Positions 5,681 through 6,901 of a stretch of 6,901 nt of DNA are shown here, piece by piece; the stretch's first letter is position 1, and the number at the start of each line of letters is the position of its first letter. The notes beneath the pieces were generated by a model. It was not told the DNA's origin. It saw nothing but the letters and a program-made list of their open reading frames with translations, and did not search any database. The DNA is from Bacilli bacterium (GTDB lineage: Bacteria > Bacillota_I > Bacilli_A > RF39 > UBA660). Location of the stretch: the NCBI GenBank assembly GCA_918219625.1, contig CAKJXT010000057.1, positions 1-6,901 on the forward strand, written 5' to 3'. A program made the translations under genes and the position numbers.

Positions 5681-6481
5681 TCATTTTTCTTCATTTTCTC
5701 TTTTTTCTATTAATATCTGCTTGTCCTTATGATCCTCTTCAAATTCGTTCGATGATATTCTGATAAATTCTGATCCAATTGGGCTATCAAGATATTTAAA
5801 AACATCAGAATCCAAATTATTTATTTCATTAATTGAAACTACTGCACCATTTTTTTCATTATTTAAATATTCATCATCTTCGTTTCCTGCCATAAATTGC
5901 CATCCACTATCATTATCATTTATTGGTTCTTCTCTTATCATGTATCCTACTTTATAGCCTTCATCTAAAATTTTTCTTGAAACAAATGCTATTTTAGGGA
6001 ATAGTTCAAATTTATTTTTTGTGCTATCAAAGTCCTCTTTTGCATTTTTGAACGTTTCAAGTTCTTCTTTTGTTGGCCCTTTTGTTGTATCAATTTTATC
6101 TATATTTGTATCCCAGTTATCTTTATCATCCATTTGTACTTTTAATAATGTAGCAAATTTTAATACATCATTTTCAACCACATCAATTTTTGAATCTATT
6201 GTTTTAAGTAAGTTTTTTCCTTTTTTATTATATAAATATAATGTGTAATATCCATCAGGATATAAACTAAGTTTTACCGCTCCTAAATTTTCTTTATCAT
6301 TATAAAAAACCATAAAGTATGATAAATGTTCATTAACATAATAATCCCATTCGGTTCCATTTTTTGCATTCATGTAATATATTGCGCCATTTTCTTCCAA
6401 ATTTTCTGGTTTTACTTCTGGCATATATTCTTTTATGCTATCATTTATTACTTTTTTTATCTGTTCTAATATTTTATCCAT
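5681..6481 (-). CDS. Two-part immunity protein with C-terminal Imm33 (DUF2185) domain
   Basis: Residues 165-243 carry the Imm33/DUF2185 signature: AFVSRKILDEGYKVGYM, REEP (183-186), DSGWQFMAGNEDDEY (191-205) and YLDSPIGSEF (230-239). Imm33 proteins are predicted cytosolic immunity factors of polymorphic toxin systems; the usual stand-alone form is about 100 residues. Here roughly 130 extra residues precede it: a helix (ILEQIKKVINDSIKEYM), then strands (YYVNEHLSYFMVFY, GAVKLSLYPDGYYTLYLYNKKG), then a helix (VLKFATLLKVQM). This order is reminiscent of YezG/DUF600-type immunity folds, at low confidence. An acidic, Lys-rich linker (131-157) joins the parts, and the C-terminus is a charged tail. 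AGGAG (6492-6488) lies 6 bases before ATG 6481. The stop is TGA, which argues for the standard code. It follows the SUKH-like gene by 29 bases. Confidence 0.85.
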   Translation of the reverse strand: MDKILEQIKKVINDSIKEYMPEVKPENLEENGAIYYMNAKNGTEWDYYVNEHLSYFMVFYNDKENLGAVKLSLYPDGYYTLYLYNKKGKNLLKTIDSKIDVVENDVLKFATLLKVQMDDKDNWDTNIDKIDTTKGPTKEELETFKNAKEDFDSTKNKFELFPKIAFVSRKILDEGYKVGYMIREEPINDNDSGWQFMAGNEDDEYLNNEKNGAVVSINEINNLDSDVFKYLDSPIGSEFIRISSNEFEEDHKDKQILIEKRENEEK

Positions 6482-6510
6482 ATATTTCTCCTTTTATTTT
6501 TCACCAATTT

Positions 6511-6901
6511 CTACATATATTCTTTGATAAATTTTTCCAACGACTCTTGTCCATCGTCATGACCTATTATTGAATACGAATCTACATATTCATCATCTAT
6601 AGCCTTTATTATAAAAAACGGTTTTGTAGTTATTCCTAATTTTAATAGTTCATAGATTTTTTTAGGGTCTCGTTCAAATCCATGTTGTTCTATAAATTTA
6701 TTCATTATTTCTTTATGATTATATCCTTCATTTATCTTATTAAAATTTTTTATAAAATCTTTTTCATCCTTTAGTCTTATAAAACTACATTTTAAAGTAG
6801 AAACTATATTCATGAATTCATCTATGTTTCGAGCAACTATTCCGCATTCTCCTTCTGTTCCAATATAGCCAACTAGTTCATCATTTAAAAGCGTCCATAA
6901 T
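6511..6901 (-). CDS. SUKH/SMI1-KNR4-like immunity protein (C-terminal 129 residues, cut by window edge)
   Basis: The frame is open from the right edge to TAG at 6513-6511; only 129 residues are visible. An internal ATG at 6813 is not the start: it has no ribosome site, and conserved-looking sequence precedes it. The visible N-part LWTLLNDELVGYIGTEGECG, followed by IVARNIDEFM, matches the late part of SUKH-superfamily folds, where 'G-S/T-EGE-x-GVVA-x-N' is followed by a helix ending the core domain. The remaining 90 residues are helical, with EIMNKFIEQHGFERD then a short strand (PFFIIKAID), and end in LEKFIKEYM. SUKH proteins commonly act as immunity proteins for nuclease and other contact toxins. 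The call rests on one motif region, so it is moderate. It is the first visible gene of the operon; its promoter is outside. Confidence 0.6.
   Translation of the reverse strand, partial: LWTLLNDELVGYIGTEGECGIVARNIDEFMNIVSTLKCSFIRLKDEKDFIKNFNKINEGYNHKEIMNKFIEQHGFERDPKKIYELLKLGITTKPFFIIKAIDDEYVDSYSIIGHDDGQESLEKFIKEYM

Noticed and set aside
5681..5683. TGA read as tryptophan (Mycoplasma-type code)
   Set aside because: Trp is encoded by TGG in several genes here, no long frame needs TGA read-through, and TGA ends the Imm33 gene just before the next ribosome site.
6021..6573. Plus-strand open frames opposite the Imm33 and SUKH-like genes
   Set aside because: They are Ser/Phe/Leu-rich shadows without ribosome sites, antisense to recognisable genes.
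6511..6813. A complete 100-residue gene starting at ATG 6813
   Set aside because: There is no ribosome site, and the same frame stays open to the window edge with the motif GTEGECGIVA upstream, so the gene is truncated, not short.

Overview
The window is very AT-rich, carries GGAGG/AGGTGA-type ribosome binding sites and U-tailed hairpin terminators, and holds Bacillota-type families (a YnbB-like PLP enzyme, a long SWIM-SNF2 helicase, Imm33/SUKH-like immunity proteins). It reads with the standard code: Trp is TGG, and TGA closes the Imm33 gene. An uncultured-type low-GC Bacillota (Bacilli or Clostridia) is the most likely source; I cannot name a genus.

Layout. Positions 1-964 (minus) hold an FabG-like short-chain dehydrogenase followed, with an 8-base overlap, by the start of a methionine gamma-lyase-family (YnbB) gene that runs off the left edge. 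Positions 1025-1736 (minus) hold a compact two-gene unit of unknown function (138 and 58 residues; the second was read directly from the sequence), with a good sigma-A promoter and its own terminator. Diverging from it, positions 1803-5014 (plus) hold a 1043-residue SWIM zinc-finger SNF2 helicase with an extended -10 promoter and a terminator that overlaps its stop codon. Positions 5015-5140 lie between two convergent 3' ends and carry two matching palindromes (TGTTCA-N12-TGAACA) 52 bp apart, plus the terminator of the next operon. Positions 5145-6901 (minus) hold three closely spaced genes: a truncated SUKH/SMI1-KNR4-like protein at the right edge, a protein with a C-terminal Imm33 (DUF2185) domain, and a glycine-zipper protein with a beta-rich tail.

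How they fit together. The right-hand operon looks like a run of immunity genes from a polymorphic toxin locus. Any toxin would lie upstream, beyond position 6901. Codon use supports a separate history for this block. The plus-strand helicase uses almost only T- and G-ending codons and the left minus-strand genes prefer A- and C-ending ones, as expected from strong strand-specific mutation, while the immunity genes do not follow that polarity well. No tRNA, rRNA, transposase, CRISPR array or riboswitch was recognised.
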